Source of the DNA: Limisphaera sp026417315
GTDB lineage: Bacteria > Verrucomicrobiota > Verrucomicrobiia > Limisphaerales > Limisphaeraceae
Reading direction: 5' to 3'
Assembly (NCBI RefSeq): GCF_049537125.1
Contig: NZ_JBMVQY010000004.1
Span: forward strand, 248,001-312,000
Length of the DNA stretch: 64,000 nucleotides
Of this stretch, positions 49,915 through 58,471 are shown piece by piece. The notes beneath the pieces were generated by a model. The model was given only the letters and a program-made list of their open reading frames with translations. It did no database searches and had not been told where the DNA came from. The translations under genes and the position numbers were made by a program. Every line of letters begins with the position of its first letter. The first letter of the stretch is position 1.

Positions 49915-50974
49915 GCAACCAGACGTCCTCCAACGGGGCAGATCCTCCTGCAAGCCGGGCGCGGACCTGCCAGTCCGCTTCCACTGTCGGCCGGGGGCGC
50001 CGGGAGCGCCGGACCAAGGTGGCGCCCGCCCCCGGGACGGTCGCGGCCAACCGCACCATGCATCTGCCCTGTACGGTTTCCCAACCGGGCAAGTTTGAGC
50101 TTCTAAGCACCAGATTCCCAATCCAAGGGAAATGTCGATTTGCCACAGCTGTCCCGTGCCGCAGACGCCCGAAAGTCCGCCCCGTTGACGGGGTGTCCGG
50201 GAAATGAAATGCACCGCGCCGCAAATCTCCAGCACCGGGAGCCCTGCCGCGCGAAGGCCGCAACCGGCCCCAATCCCGAGCAGTCCTCGATAATTCACTG
50301 GCAGCCAAAACCCATCCAAGGGTCGGGAAGATTTCGCCCCCACGGCCTGCCGCGGATTTGCCCCTGCAGGGCGCGGATGGATCGGCCCCGGGGCACGGCC
50401 CCGGCCACGCTGGCCAATCGGGATTCCTTTCGTCTCAAAGGGTTCAGTTCGGAGTGGCCTGCCCCGCGAACCTGGTGTTCGTCGTTGGACAGCGCCCTTT
50501 TCGGGCGTGGCGGATTGGGGGAGGAGTCGCGGATGGATTCCTCCGGGCTGAGGAATGAGCCGACGCCATTCATGGAGGGCCAAAGGCGCATGCCGGTTTT
50601 GGCACATCGGCCTCATGAATCCCGTTGAAATCACGTTTTCGCTCGAATCTCCGGTGCCGGGGACGTCTGAAATCCCGTCGAGCTTTCGGGCGTGTCCAAA
50701 CCCTGAAATGCCCTGTGGGCCACGCCCCGAGCCTGCCGGGCGTGGTTGCATCCCGGGGATCAGCTGTGCGGTTACATGGGCGCGGACTCTCCACGGCGCC
50801 TGAGAGACCGAATCTTACCGAGCTCGGCCGATTCTCGCCTTCGCTCCGGGTGATGCGACTTTTGGTTTCGAGCAGCCCCTTGCTACACGCGTCTCTTGCT
50901 TGTTCCAACATCTTCCGGCCCGGATCGCAGGATGAGGATTGTGCAGCAGGAGTCGGTCGCGGGCAAAAGCCCGG

Positions 50975-50990
50975 CTGTCCCGTGGGACAG
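50975..50990. repeat. Short perfect inverted repeat
   Basis: CTGTCCCGTGGGACAG: seven paired bases with a two-base centre. No T run follows. It could be an operator-like site or a chance palindrome. Confidence 0.35.
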
Positions 50991-51150
50991 AAAGGAATTC
51001 CCCGGGCCATTTGGAAGTCGAGCTTCCCCGTTCCCTTCCTCCCGGATAACGCCCCTGTTCAGAGGCCCGATGGCCGATTGTTTCACGGTTGAAGGTGGGG
51101 CGCGGCGCTGTTTCGGTAGCTCGGGCTGGGCGTCTCCCCCGAGCGCGCAT

Positions 51151-51167
51151 CCTGATTCAGAATCAGG
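51151..51167. repeat. Short inverted repeat
   Basis: CCTGATTCAGAATCAGG: seven-base arms around a three-base centre, about 400 bases before dapA. Function unknown. Confidence 0.35.
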
Positions 51168-51571
51168 ACATCGCCTTGGGCAGGCCGGCGGAGGCGGTCG
51201 GTGATGGCCCCAGCACGTCGGGATCCAGCGATGCCGGCATAACGAAGAAGTCCGCAGAGAATCCACCAAGAGGCCGTCCTTGTGAGTCGCATGCCCACAC
51301 GCTGCCTCGCGGCGGATGGGGATTGCCCCCAGGGAACCGACGGCAATGCGACTTCTGCGGGGGAGAGACGGAAGAAGGATTCTGCCCGGACGGGTGCCTC
51401 TTCGGCGGGATGGTGGGAGCGAGCCGGTAACGGTTCATTGGACTTCCTCAAGGGGCTTCAAGGGCGGGATGTTGGCCGGCGCTGACCGGTTGAAAGGTGC
51501 CCTGCAACGGATCCTAGCGGCTTTGGACTGGCGCCCGAGGGATTTCGGGTCCATGCTGCGGGGCGAAGGTT

Positions 51572-52510
51572 ATGGCTGAGTGGAAAGGGACTTACACTGC
51601 GTTGGTGACGCCGTTTCGGGATGGCCATATTGACGAGGCGGCGTTGGAACGATTGATCGAGCGGCAGGTGCGCGCGGGCGTGGACGGAGTTGTGCCGGTG
51701 GGCACCACGGGCGAATCTTCGACGCTCGATTATGAAGAGCATGTGCGCGTGATCGAGCTGACGGTGAAGGTGGCCGCGGGAAGGACCAAGGTGATGGCCG
51801 GGAGCGGCGCGAATTCCACGAAGGAGGCCATTTATTTGACCCAGCGTGCCGAGGCGGCCGGGGCGGACGCCACCTTGCAAGTCGCCCCGTATTACAACCG
51901 GCCGACGCAGGAGGGATTGTTTCAGCATTTTCGAGAGGTGGCGCGGGCGACGCGGCTGCCGGTCATCTTGTACAACATCCCCAGCCGATGCGGCGTGGAG
52001 ATCGCGGTGGACACAGTGCGGAGGCTGGCCGAGGCGTGCCCGAACGTGGTGGGCATCAAGGAGGCCGGCGGCAACCCCGATCGGGTGAGCCAGTTGCGCG
52101 CCGCCCTGGGTCCGCGGTTCTGGATCCTCAGCGGTGACGACGCTCTGACGCTGCCGTTCATGGCGGTGGGCGCCAACGGGGTGGTCAGTGTGGCCTCCAA
52201 CGTGATCCCGCGGGAAATGGTGCGGATGGTGAACGCATTCGCGGAGGGCGACCCCGGCACGGCCAGGCGCATTCACGCGCGGTACTACCCGTTGTTCAAG
52301 GACCTGTTCCTCGAGACCAATCCGATTCCCGTGAAGGCCGCCCTGGCGATGATGGGACTGATTGCAGAGGAATACCGTCTGCCGCTGGTGCCCATGGCCC
52401 CGGCCAATCGGGAACGGCTGGCGCAGACTTTGCAGGCCTGTGGGCTGATCAGGTCCGGCGCCGCGCCAGCTCCCCAAACGCGCCGTCGGTCGGCAACGCG
52501 GACGGTCTGA
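51572..52510 (+). CDS. dapA: 4-hydroxy-tetrahydrodipicolinate synthase
   Basis: Condenses pyruvate with aspartate semialdehyde in the lysine/diaminopimelate pathway, in the cytoplasm. The 312-residue TIM barrel has the paired Thr and Ser/Glu of VPVGTTGESSTLDYEEH, the catalytic Tyr in VAPYYNRPTQEG, the Arg of YNIPSRCGVEI and the Schiff-base Lys in VVGIKEAGGNPDRV. GDDALTLPFMAVGANGVVSV is also typical. A basic tail after residue 295 is extra. GCGAAGG precedes the ATG. dapB follows 27 bases on, so the pair is an operon supplying peptidoglycan and lysine precursors. Confidence 0.96.
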   Translation: MAEWKGTYTALVTPFRDGHIDEAALERLIERQVRAGVDGVVPVGTTGESSTLDYEEHVRVIELTVKVAAGRTKVMAGSGANSTKEAIYLTQRAEAAGADATLQVAPYYNRPTQEGLFQHFREVARATRLPVILYNIPSRCGVEIAVDTVRRLAEACPNVVGIKEAGGNPDRVSQLRAALGPRFWILSGDDALTLPFMAVGANGVVSVASNVIPREMVRMVNAFAEGDPGTARRIHARYYPLFKDLFLETNPIPVKAALAMMGLIAEEYRLPLVPMAPANRERLAQTLQACGLIRSGAAPAPQTRRRSATRTV

Positions 52511-52537
52511 ATTCCGGCCGGGAAACAGGAGCATCTC

Positions 52538-53284
52538 ATGACCCGGATCATTCTTCATGGCGCGCGGGGTCGCATGGGCCGCGCCATTCTCCAGTGTGTC
52601 GGCCAGCATCCGGACATGGAAATCACCGCCCAGGTGGATCAGGGCGACGATTTGGCCGCGGTGCTGGACCGTGGGGAGGTGGTGGTGGATTTCAGCGTGC
52701 CTGCCGCCACGGAGCGCATGTTGACATTGTGCGTGGAGCGGGGCATGGCCGTGGTTTTGGGCACCACCGGTCACGAGGAAAAAGCTCGAGCGTGGATTGG
52801 CGAATGCGCGCGAAGGATCCCGATTGTTTGGACGTCGAACTTCTCCACTGGCGTGAACACCCTGTTCTGGCTGGTGGAACGGGCGGCGGAGGTCCTCGGG
52901 CCGGGCTACGATCTGGAGATCGTAGAAATGCACCACCGCCAGAAGCAGGATGCACCCAGCGGCACGGCGCGAAGTCTGGCCGAGATTCTGGCGCGCGTGC
53001 GCCGACAGCAGCTTGAGTCGGTGGTCCGCCATGGGCGACACGGTTGGGTGGGCCCGCGGAGCGCAGAGGAGATTGGCGTGCATGCGGTCCGCGGCGGGGA
53101 TGTCGTGGGCGAGCACACGGTCATCTTTGCGACGCAGGGGGAGCGTCTGGAGTTGACACACCGGGCCTCCAGTCGCGACACGTTCGCGCACGGCGCCCTC
53201 CGCGCGGCCCGATGGGTCGTGGGAAGGCCTCCGGGCCTGTACGACATGCAAGATGTTCTGGGTCTGCGTGCGGTCCGAGCGTAG
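52538..53284 (+). CDS. dapB: 4-hydroxy-tetrahydrodipicolinate reductase
   Basis: Reduces the DapA product with NAD(P)H. The 248-residue product has the Rossmann start IILHGARGRMGRAILQCV, VVDFSVPAATERML, GTTGHEEKARAW, the NFSTGVNTLFWL segment, and the catalytic His/Lys loop VEMHHRQKQDAPSGTA. The end, LRAARWVVGRPPGLYDMQDV, matches the family. An AGGA site lies nine bases before the ATG. It is cotranscribed with dapA. Confidence 0.96.
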   Translation: MTRIILHGARGRMGRAILQCVGQHPDMEITAQVDQGDDLAAVLDRGEVVVDFSVPAATERMLTLCVERGMAVVLGTTGHEEKARAWIGECARRIPIVWTSNFSTGVNTLFWLVERAAEVLGPGYDLEIVEMHHRQKQDAPSGTARSLAEILARVRRQQLESVVRHGRHGWVGPRSAEEIGVHAVRGGDVVGEHTVIFATQGERLELTHRASSRDTFAHGALRAARWVVGRPPGLYDMQDVLGLRAVRA

Positions 53285-53299
53285 CGAGGTGCGCATCCC

Positions 53300-53327
53300 T
53301 TGACGCGGTCCTGGGCGCACGTAGATT
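53300..53327 (+). promoter_or_regulatory. Sigma-70-type promoter before the MFS gene
   Basis: TTGACG (53300-53305), a 16-base spacer and TAGATT (53322-53327). Five of six and four of six positions match consensus. It lies 60 bases before the MFS start and 15 bases after dapB. Confidence 0.5.
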
Positions 53328-53387
53328 CCGCGCCGTGTCGCGAACCATTGACGCAGACGGCCGGTGGCCGCGCCGGTCCGGAACCGC

Positions 53388-54662
53388 ATGAAACGCCCCT
53401 CGCTGGCCATCATTTGGCTGACCGTGTTTCTTGACCTGGTGGGGTTTGGGATCGTGGTGCCCCTGGTCCCGCTGTATGGTCGGGAGTTTGGGGCCAAGAG
53501 CTGGGTGCTGGGTCTGATCATCGCTTCCTTTTCGGCCTTTCAGTTCATCTGCGCGCCGTGGTGGGGGCGTTGGTCCGATCGCGTGGGCCGTCGGCCGGTG
53601 TTGTTGTTGAGCACGGCGGGTGCGGCCGTGTCGTACGTATTGTTTGCGCTGAGCAGCGGATTGCGGGATTCCGCGCTGGCGCTGCTGTTGTTGGGGGTGT
53701 CCCGGGCTTTTGCGGGTGCCTGCGGCGGCAACATCACCGTGGCCCAGGCTTATATTGCCGACATCACGCCCCCGGCCGAGCGTGCCCGGCGGATGGGGTT
53801 GATCGGAATGGCCTTCGGACTGGGATTCATTTTTGGCCCGATTCTCGGGGGCATCAGCCTCAAGCAGTGGGGACTCAGCGGGCCGGGCTGGATGGCGGCG
53901 GCGTTGTGCACGGTCAACTTTCTCCTGGCCTGGTTCATTCTGGCCGAGAGCCGTCGGAGCGGGCCCATCCCGAGCGTTCAACGGCCGCATTGGGCGCAGT
54001 ATTGGCACACGTTGCGCACCCCCCGGGTCGGGTTGTTGGTCATGGTGTTTTTTCTGGCCACGTTTGCCTTTAGCTGTTTCGAGAGCACGTTGCCGCTGGT
54101 GGTCAGCGACAATTTCGGCCTGGATTTGACGCACAACGGCGAAGCGGCGGCGACCGTGGTGTTTTTGTTCGCGTATTGCGGGATCCTGGGCGCCCTGATG
54201 CAGGGGATGGCGGTGGGGCGGCTGGTGTCCCGGTGGGGCGAGGTACGCCTCATCCTGGTGAGTCTGGTTTGTACGGCCTGCAGCCTGTCGATGTTACCGT
54301 TCATTCGGGGACAGGGGTTGCTGGAGTGGTCGGTGTTGGGGAGTTCGCAGGGGCTGGGTTGGTGGGCGTTGTTGGGGGCGCTGGGATTGCTTTCCGTCGG
54401 TTCGAGCCTGACGCGACCTCCGTTGTTTGGGCTGCTCTCCAATCTGACCCACGAGCATGAGCAGGGGGCCACCTTTGGCGTGGCCCAGGGCATGGGCAGT
54501 CTGGCGCGGATCCTGGGCCCGATCTTTGCCACCACGACGCTTCACATTCTGCCGCCGCTGCCCTACCTGGTCTGCAGCGGGCTGTTGCTGGGCACCGCGG
54601 TGATCCTGGGGCTCCGTTGGGCCGGCTCGGAACCCGGGGTGGCGCCGGCGGGGTCGCGATGA
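53388..54662 (+). CDS. MFS transporter, TetA/drug-efflux-like
   Basis: A 424-residue, probably 12-span proton-coupled transporter of the inner membrane. The first span carries LTVFLDLVGFGIVVPLVPLY, the start of the TetA/DHA1 group, and the loop after span 2 has motif A (GRWSDRVGRRPVLL). Span 4 has SRAFAGACGGNITVAQAYIA with DITPPAERARRMGLIG, and span 5 has the motif C region (GFIFGPILGG). The substrate is unknown; export of small hydrophobic compounds is the family's usual role. It lies between dapAB and an ABC operon, with its own promoter. Confidence 0.9.
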   Translation: MKRPSLAIIWLTVFLDLVGFGIVVPLVPLYGREFGAKSWVLGLIIASFSAFQFICAPWWGRWSDRVGRRPVLLLSTAGAAVSYVLFALSSGLRDSALALLLLGVSRAFAGACGGNITVAQAYIADITPPAERARRMGLIGMAFGLGFIFGPILGGISLKQWGLSGPGWMAAALCTVNFLLAWFILAESRRSGPIPSVQRPHWAQYWHTLRTPRVGLLVMVFFLATFAFSCFESTLPLVVSDNFGLDLTHNGEAAATVVFLFAYCGILGALMQGMAVGRLVSRWGEVRLILVSLVCTACSLSMLPFIRGQGLLEWSVLGSSQGLGWWALLGALGLLSVGSSLTRPPLFGLLSNLTHEHEQGATFGVAQGMGSLARILGPIFATTTLHILPPLPYLVCSGLLLGTAVILGLRWAGSEPGVAPAGSR

Positions 54663-54672
54663 CGGCGGAGCT

Positions 54673-54702
54673 TTGAACGTTTTTCGGTCTGGACGGTTTA
54701 AT
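54673..54702 (+). promoter_or_regulatory. Possible promoter of the four-gene ABC operon
   Basis: TTGAAC (54673-54678), an 18-base spacer and TTTAAT (54697-54702). The -10 matches consensus at five of six positions, the -35 at four. It is about 105 bases ahead of the ATPase gene. Confidence 0.45.
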
Positions 54703-54806
54703 TAGGCGAGCGGCGGTCGCCCGGGTTTCGCGGCGAGAAAAGAATGGACAGACCGACGCTCTCGCGCTATACATGGGATTCTGTCCGTGCTGGCGCAAGG
54801 AAGACG

Positions 54807-55784
54807 ATGATTCGGGTCGAGCATTTGACAAAACAGTTTGGTCCGAAACGGGCGGTGGACGACGTGTCGTTCACGGTGGCTCCCGGGGAGGTGCTGGGCT
54901 TCCTGGGGCCCAACGGCGCGGGCAAGTCCACCACCATGCGCATGATCACGGGGTTCATCCCACCGACAGCGGGCCGCGTGTGGATTGGCGGGCACGACAT
55001 GTGGGAGACCCCGATACCGGCCAAGCGGCTGATCGGGTATCTGCCGGAGAACGCGCCGGCCTACACCGACATGACGGTGTACGGCTTCTTGAACTTCGTG
55101 GCGGAATTGCGGGGCTTGCGAGGACAGGCGCGAAAGCAGGCGGTGCACCGGGTGGTGGAAATGTGTTTCCTGGAGAGCGTGTTGCACCAAAGCGTTGAGA
55201 CCCTCTCGAAGGGCTACCGACACCGCACCTGCTTTGCGCAGGCCATCCTCCATGACCCTCCCGTCTTGGTCTTGGACGAGCCCACGGACGGCCTGGATCC
55301 AAACCAGAAACACGAAGTGCGCACCCTCATCCGGCGCATGGGCCAAACCAAAGCGATCATCTTTTCCACGCACATCCTCGAGGAAGTGGACGCCGCTTGT
55401 ACCCGGGCCATCATCATTGACCGCGGGCGAATCGTGGCCAACGGCACCCCGGCCGAATTGCGCGCGCGTTCCGAAATGGCGGGTGCCGTGACGTTGCAGG
55501 TGCGCAATCAGTCCGCTGCCGCGGTTTCTTCGCGTCTTTACCAGGTGCCCGGGGTCAAGCGCGTCAGCATCCTGGAGGAAAAGGAGAATCTGGTGCGTGC
55601 CCGGGTCTTCCCGAAGGAACCCGGCGTGAACGGAGCATTCACCCGGGCGGTGGCGGAGGCCGTGCAGGGTTGGACCTTGGAGGAGTTGCGGGTGGAGGAG
55701 GGCCGATTGGACGAGGTCTTCCGCAGCATCACCATGCCGGACACGGTCCGGGAGGTGGGCGACCGCGCCGCCCCGAGGACGTAA
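54807..55784 (+). CDS. ABC transporter ATP-binding protein (GldA/NatA-like)
   Basis: A 325-residue ATPase. Walker A is GPNGAGKSTT, the Q-loop region is IGYLPENAPAYTDMTVYGFL, the signature motif is degenerate (ETLSKGYRHRTCFAQAILHD, with LSKGY for LSGGQ), Walker B is VLVLDEPTDGLDPNQ, and the switch His is in IIFSTHILEEVDA. A C-terminal domain (QVPGVKRVSILEEKENLVRA) is typical of gliding/ABC-2 ATPases. ATG 54807 follows AAGGAAGA; the frame is open back to 54744. It is the first gene of an operon with the permease, a GldG-like protein and a DUF4340-like protein. Confidence 0.93.
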   Translation: MIRVEHLTKQFGPKRAVDDVSFTVAPGEVLGFLGPNGAGKSTTMRMITGFIPPTAGRVWIGGHDMWETPIPAKRLIGYLPENAPAYTDMTVYGFLNFVAELRGLRGQARKQAVHRVVEMCFLESVLHQSVETLSKGYRHRTCFAQAILHDPPVLVLDEPTDGLDPNQKHEVRTLIRRMGQTKAIIFSTHILEEVDAACTRAIIIDRGRIVANGTPAELRARSEMAGAVTLQVRNQSAAAVSSRLYQVPGVKRVSILEEKENLVRARVFPKEPGVNGAFTRAVAEAVQGWTLEELRVEEGRLDEVFRSITMPDTVREVGDRAAPRT

Positions 55785-55836
55785 CGATCCGGCCCGTGAC
55801 GCCGTGGGGCGCATCCGGCGCATTTGCTTCAGGCGT

Positions 55837-56580
55837 ATGAAGGAATCCCTGGCCAACATCTGGACCATCACCAAGCGCGAGCTGTCGGGCTACTTCGCTT
55901 CCCCGGTGGCCTATGTGTACATTGTCATCTTCCTGTTGCTGAGCGGGTTTTTCACCTTCATGGTGGGCGGGTTTTTCGAGCGGGGAGAAGCCTCGCTCGC
56001 GGCGTTCTTCATCTGGCATCCGTGGTTTTACCTGTTCCTCGTGCCGGCGGTGGGCATGCGTTTGTGGGCCGAGGAACGGCGCGTGGGCACGCTGGAGCTG
56101 CTGCTGACCATGCCCATCACGGCCTGGCAGGCCATCCTGGGCAAGTTCCTGGCTTCCTGGTTGTTCCTGGCGCTCGCGCTGGCGCTGACCTTCCCGCTGG
56201 TGATCACCGTGAACTATCTGGGCGACCCGGATAACGGCGTGATCTTTGCAGCCTATTGCGGGAGCCTGCTCATGGCGGGAGCCTATCTGGCGATTACCTG
56301 CATGACCTCGGCCCTTACCCGCAATCAGGTCATCAGCTTCATCTTGTCGGTGGTCATCTGTCTCTTCCTCATTCTGGCCGGGTTTCCGCCGGTGACCAAC
56401 CTGTTGGCCCAGTGGTCGGCCCCACTGGTGGAACTGGTCGCCTCCTTCAGCTTCATTACGCACTTCGACGCCTTTCACAAAGGCGTGCTCGACACACGCG
56501 ACATCGTGTATTTCCTCTCGGTGACCGTGTTTGCGCTGTTCACCACGAGTGTGATTTTGCGCGGTCTGCGCGCCGGTTGA
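55837..56580 (+). CDS. ABC-2 type permease (GldF-like)
   Basis: A 247-residue membrane protein with six spans. It begins IWTITKRELSGYFASPVAYV, then YIVIFLLLSGFF, and has the conserved cytoplasmic helix MRLWAEERRVGTLELLLTMP that couples to the ATPase. Late motifs are FDAFHKGVLDTRDIVYFLSV, shared with GldF and NosY-like permeases. It lies 52 bases after the ATPase gene and 19 before the GldG-like gene. Confidence 0.92.
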   Translation: MKESLANIWTITKRELSGYFASPVAYVYIVIFLLLSGFFTFMVGGFFERGEASLAAFFIWHPWFYLFLVPAVGMRLWAEERRVGTLELLLTMPITAWQAILGKFLASWLFLALALALTFPLVITVNYLGDPDNGVIFAAYCGSLLMAGAYLAITCMTSALTRNQVISFILSVVICLFLILAGFPPVTNLLAQWSAPLVELVASFSFITHFDAFHKGVLDTRDIVYFLSVTVFALFTTSVILRGLRAG

Positions 56581-56599
56581 GCGTGCGCGTCCTGATGCC

Positions 56600-58471
56600 A
56601 TGAACAAGCGAGCCTGGGAAACGATCGTATTCTCGGCCGTCGGCGTGGCGGCCATGTTCATCATTTTGCTGGGGCTGAACCTGGTCACGGCCCGGTTCAA
56701 GCACCGGGTGGACCTGACTGCCGAGAAGGCCTACACCCTGTCTCCCGGCACGCGCGCCATTCTGAGTCGGCTGGATACCCCCGTCACCATCCGGTTTTAC
56801 TGGTCTCGCCTCGACACGGCCACGCCGGAGACGGTGTTTTTGCGCAACTATGCCCGGCGGGTGGAGGATCTTTTGGAGGAGTTTCGGGAGGCGGCCGGCG
56901 GCAAGCTGCGGATCGAGAAGCTGGATCCCCAACCCGACTCGGACGCGGAGGACTCGGCGCGGATGGACAACATGGAGCCGCAGTTGCTGCCCACCGGCGA
57001 TCGTTTCTATCTCGGGCTGGCGGTCAGCATGCTTGATTCCCGGGCTGCCATTCCTTTTCTGGCTCCGACCCGGGAACGGTTGCTCGAGTACGACATCCTG
57101 CGGGCCATCACGCGGGTGATCAAACCGGAAAAGCCGGTGGTGGGGATCATGAGTGCCCTGCCGGTGTTCGGCGGCCCGGCCAATCCGTTCATGATGCAGA
57201 TGGGCCAGCGGAATCAGGAACCGTGGGCGGTGGTCAGCGAGTTGCAAGCCGACTTCACCGTGCGCCGCGTGGAACTGACCGCGGAAAAAATCGATGACGA
57301 CATTCAGGTGCTCGTGATCATCCATCCGCGGGACATTTCCGAGAAGACCCAGTACGCCATTGACCAGTTCCTGATGCGCGGCGGCAAGCTGGTGGCCTTC
57401 CTGGATCCGGTGTCGCTGGCGGACAGCCGGCAGCAGGGCAATCTGCCGTTCAGCATGCCGGGGGCGCCCTCGAATCTGGAGAAACTTTTGACGGCGTGGG
57501 GGCTGCGGTTCGACACCACGAAGGTCGTGGCCGATTTGAACTTCAAGATGCAGCTGTTGGGTCAACGCAATCAGCCGGTGGAGGCCCCGGCCTTTCTGGC
57601 GGTGACCCGGCAGGGGATGAATCCCGATGATCCGGTGACCAGTGAACTTGGGACGTTATGGATGCCGCTGGTCGGGGCTTTCTCGGGCACACCGGTCGAG
57701 GGGTTGAAACAGACGGTGTTGCTGAAGAGCACGCCGGAGTCCCAGTTGGTGGAAGGGTTCATGGCCCACATCAGCGGGGAGAACATCCTGAAGGAGTTCC
57801 GCTCCTCGGGGAAGGAACACCCGCTGGCCATCCGGTTAACCGGCCGGTTTAAAACGGCTTTTCCCAACGGAGCCCCCGGATCGACCAACGGGCCTCCGCC
57901 GCTGCAGGAAAGCAAAGAGGAGACCGTGGTGGTGCTGGTGGGAGATGCGGATCTCTTGTTCGACCGGTTTGCCATTCGGGAGTTGAACAGTCCCTTTGGC
58001 ATCCTGCGCATACCGGCCAACGCCAACCTGAACTTTGTTCAAAACGTGGTGGAGCAGCTGGCCGGCGACGTGAACCTGATCAGCGTTCGCAGTCGCGCCA
58101 TGCCAAGCCGGCCCTTCACGCGCATTCAAAAGATGCAGGCGGCGGCGCAGGAGCGATACCAGGCCGAAATCAAGAAACTCGAGGACAGCCTGGCAGAAAC
58201 CCAGAGGCGCCTGAACGAACTCCAGCAGCAAAAGGAACCGGGCCAGCGATTCATTCTCTCGCCCGAGCAACAGGCGGAGATTGCGCGGTTTCGTCAACAG
58301 GAAGCCCGCACCCGCGAGGAGCTGAAGCGGGTGCGCCGCGAGTTTCGTCGGGACATTGACGCGCTGCAGACGCGCGTCCAATGGATGAACATCCTGGCGA
58401 TGCCGTTGTTCGTTTCCCTGTCGGGCATCGCCATCGCACTCTATCGGCGCAAACGGACATCGGCCAAATGA
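56600..58471 (+). CDS. GldG-like ABC auxiliary protein
   Basis: A 623-residue protein of the ABC-type auxiliary family. It has an N-terminal span (VGVAAMFIILLGLNLVTARF), then DLTAEKAYTLSPGTRAILSR, the family's entry motif, and a long outer domain with LLEYDILRAITRVIKPEKPV and VLVIIHPRDISEKTQYAIDQ. A coiled coil (AQERYQAEIKKLEDSLAETQ onward, about 515-585) leads into a C-terminal span (ILAMPLFVSLSGIAIALYRR). In Bacteroidetes GldG works with GldA and GldF in gliding/secretion; here there is no sign of gliding genes, so the cargo is unknown. Its stop overlaps the next start (ATGA). Confidence 0.88.
   Translation: MNKRAWETIVFSAVGVAAMFIILLGLNLVTARFKHRVDLTAEKAYTLSPGTRAILSRLDTPVTIRFYWSRLDTATPETVFLRNYARRVEDLLEEFREAAGGKLRIEKLDPQPDSDAEDSARMDNMEPQLLPTGDRFYLGLAVSMLDSRAAIPFLAPTRERLLEYDILRAITRVIKPEKPVVGIMSALPVFGGPANPFMMQMGQRNQEPWAVVSELQADFTVRRVELTAEKIDDDIQVLVIIHPRDISEKTQYAIDQFLMRGGKLVAFLDPVSLADSRQQGNLPFSMPGAPSNLEKLLTAWGLRFDTTKVVADLNFKMQLLGQRNQPVEAPAFLAVTRQGMNPDDPVTSELGTLWMPLVGAFSGTPVEGLKQTVLLKSTPESQLVEGFMAHISGENILKEFRSSGKEHPLAIRLTGRFKTAFPNGAPGSTNGPPPLQESKEETVVVLVGDADLLFDRFAIRELNSPFGILRIPANANLNFVQNVVEQLAGDVNLISVRSRAMPSRPFTRIQKMQAAAQERYQAEIKKLEDSLAETQRRLNELQQQKEPGQRFILSPEQQAEIARFRQQEARTREELKRVRREFRRDIDALQTRVQWMNILAMPLFVSLSGIAIALYRRKRTSAK

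Larger units (their letters stand above)
49915..51571. other. Longest gene-free stretch (1.66 kb)
   Basis: No frame in this stretch has a family signature, signal peptide or good ribosome site. Two small perfect hairpins are listed separately. A plus-strand frame (51089-51430) ends with a Cys cluster, CDFCGGETEEGFCPDGC, which looks like a short zinc-binding motif, but the rest of that frame is low in structure and I do not call it a gene. Confidence 0.55.

Noticed and set aside
51089..51430. Plus-strand frame ending in a Cys cluster as a zinc-ribbon gene
   Set aside because: Only the last 35 residues look protein-like; no ribosome site and low-structure sequence before them. Kept as an observation, not as a gene.
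51458..53521. A 687-codon minus-strand frame over dapA and dapB
   Set aside because: Shadow of two well-supported genes on the other strand.
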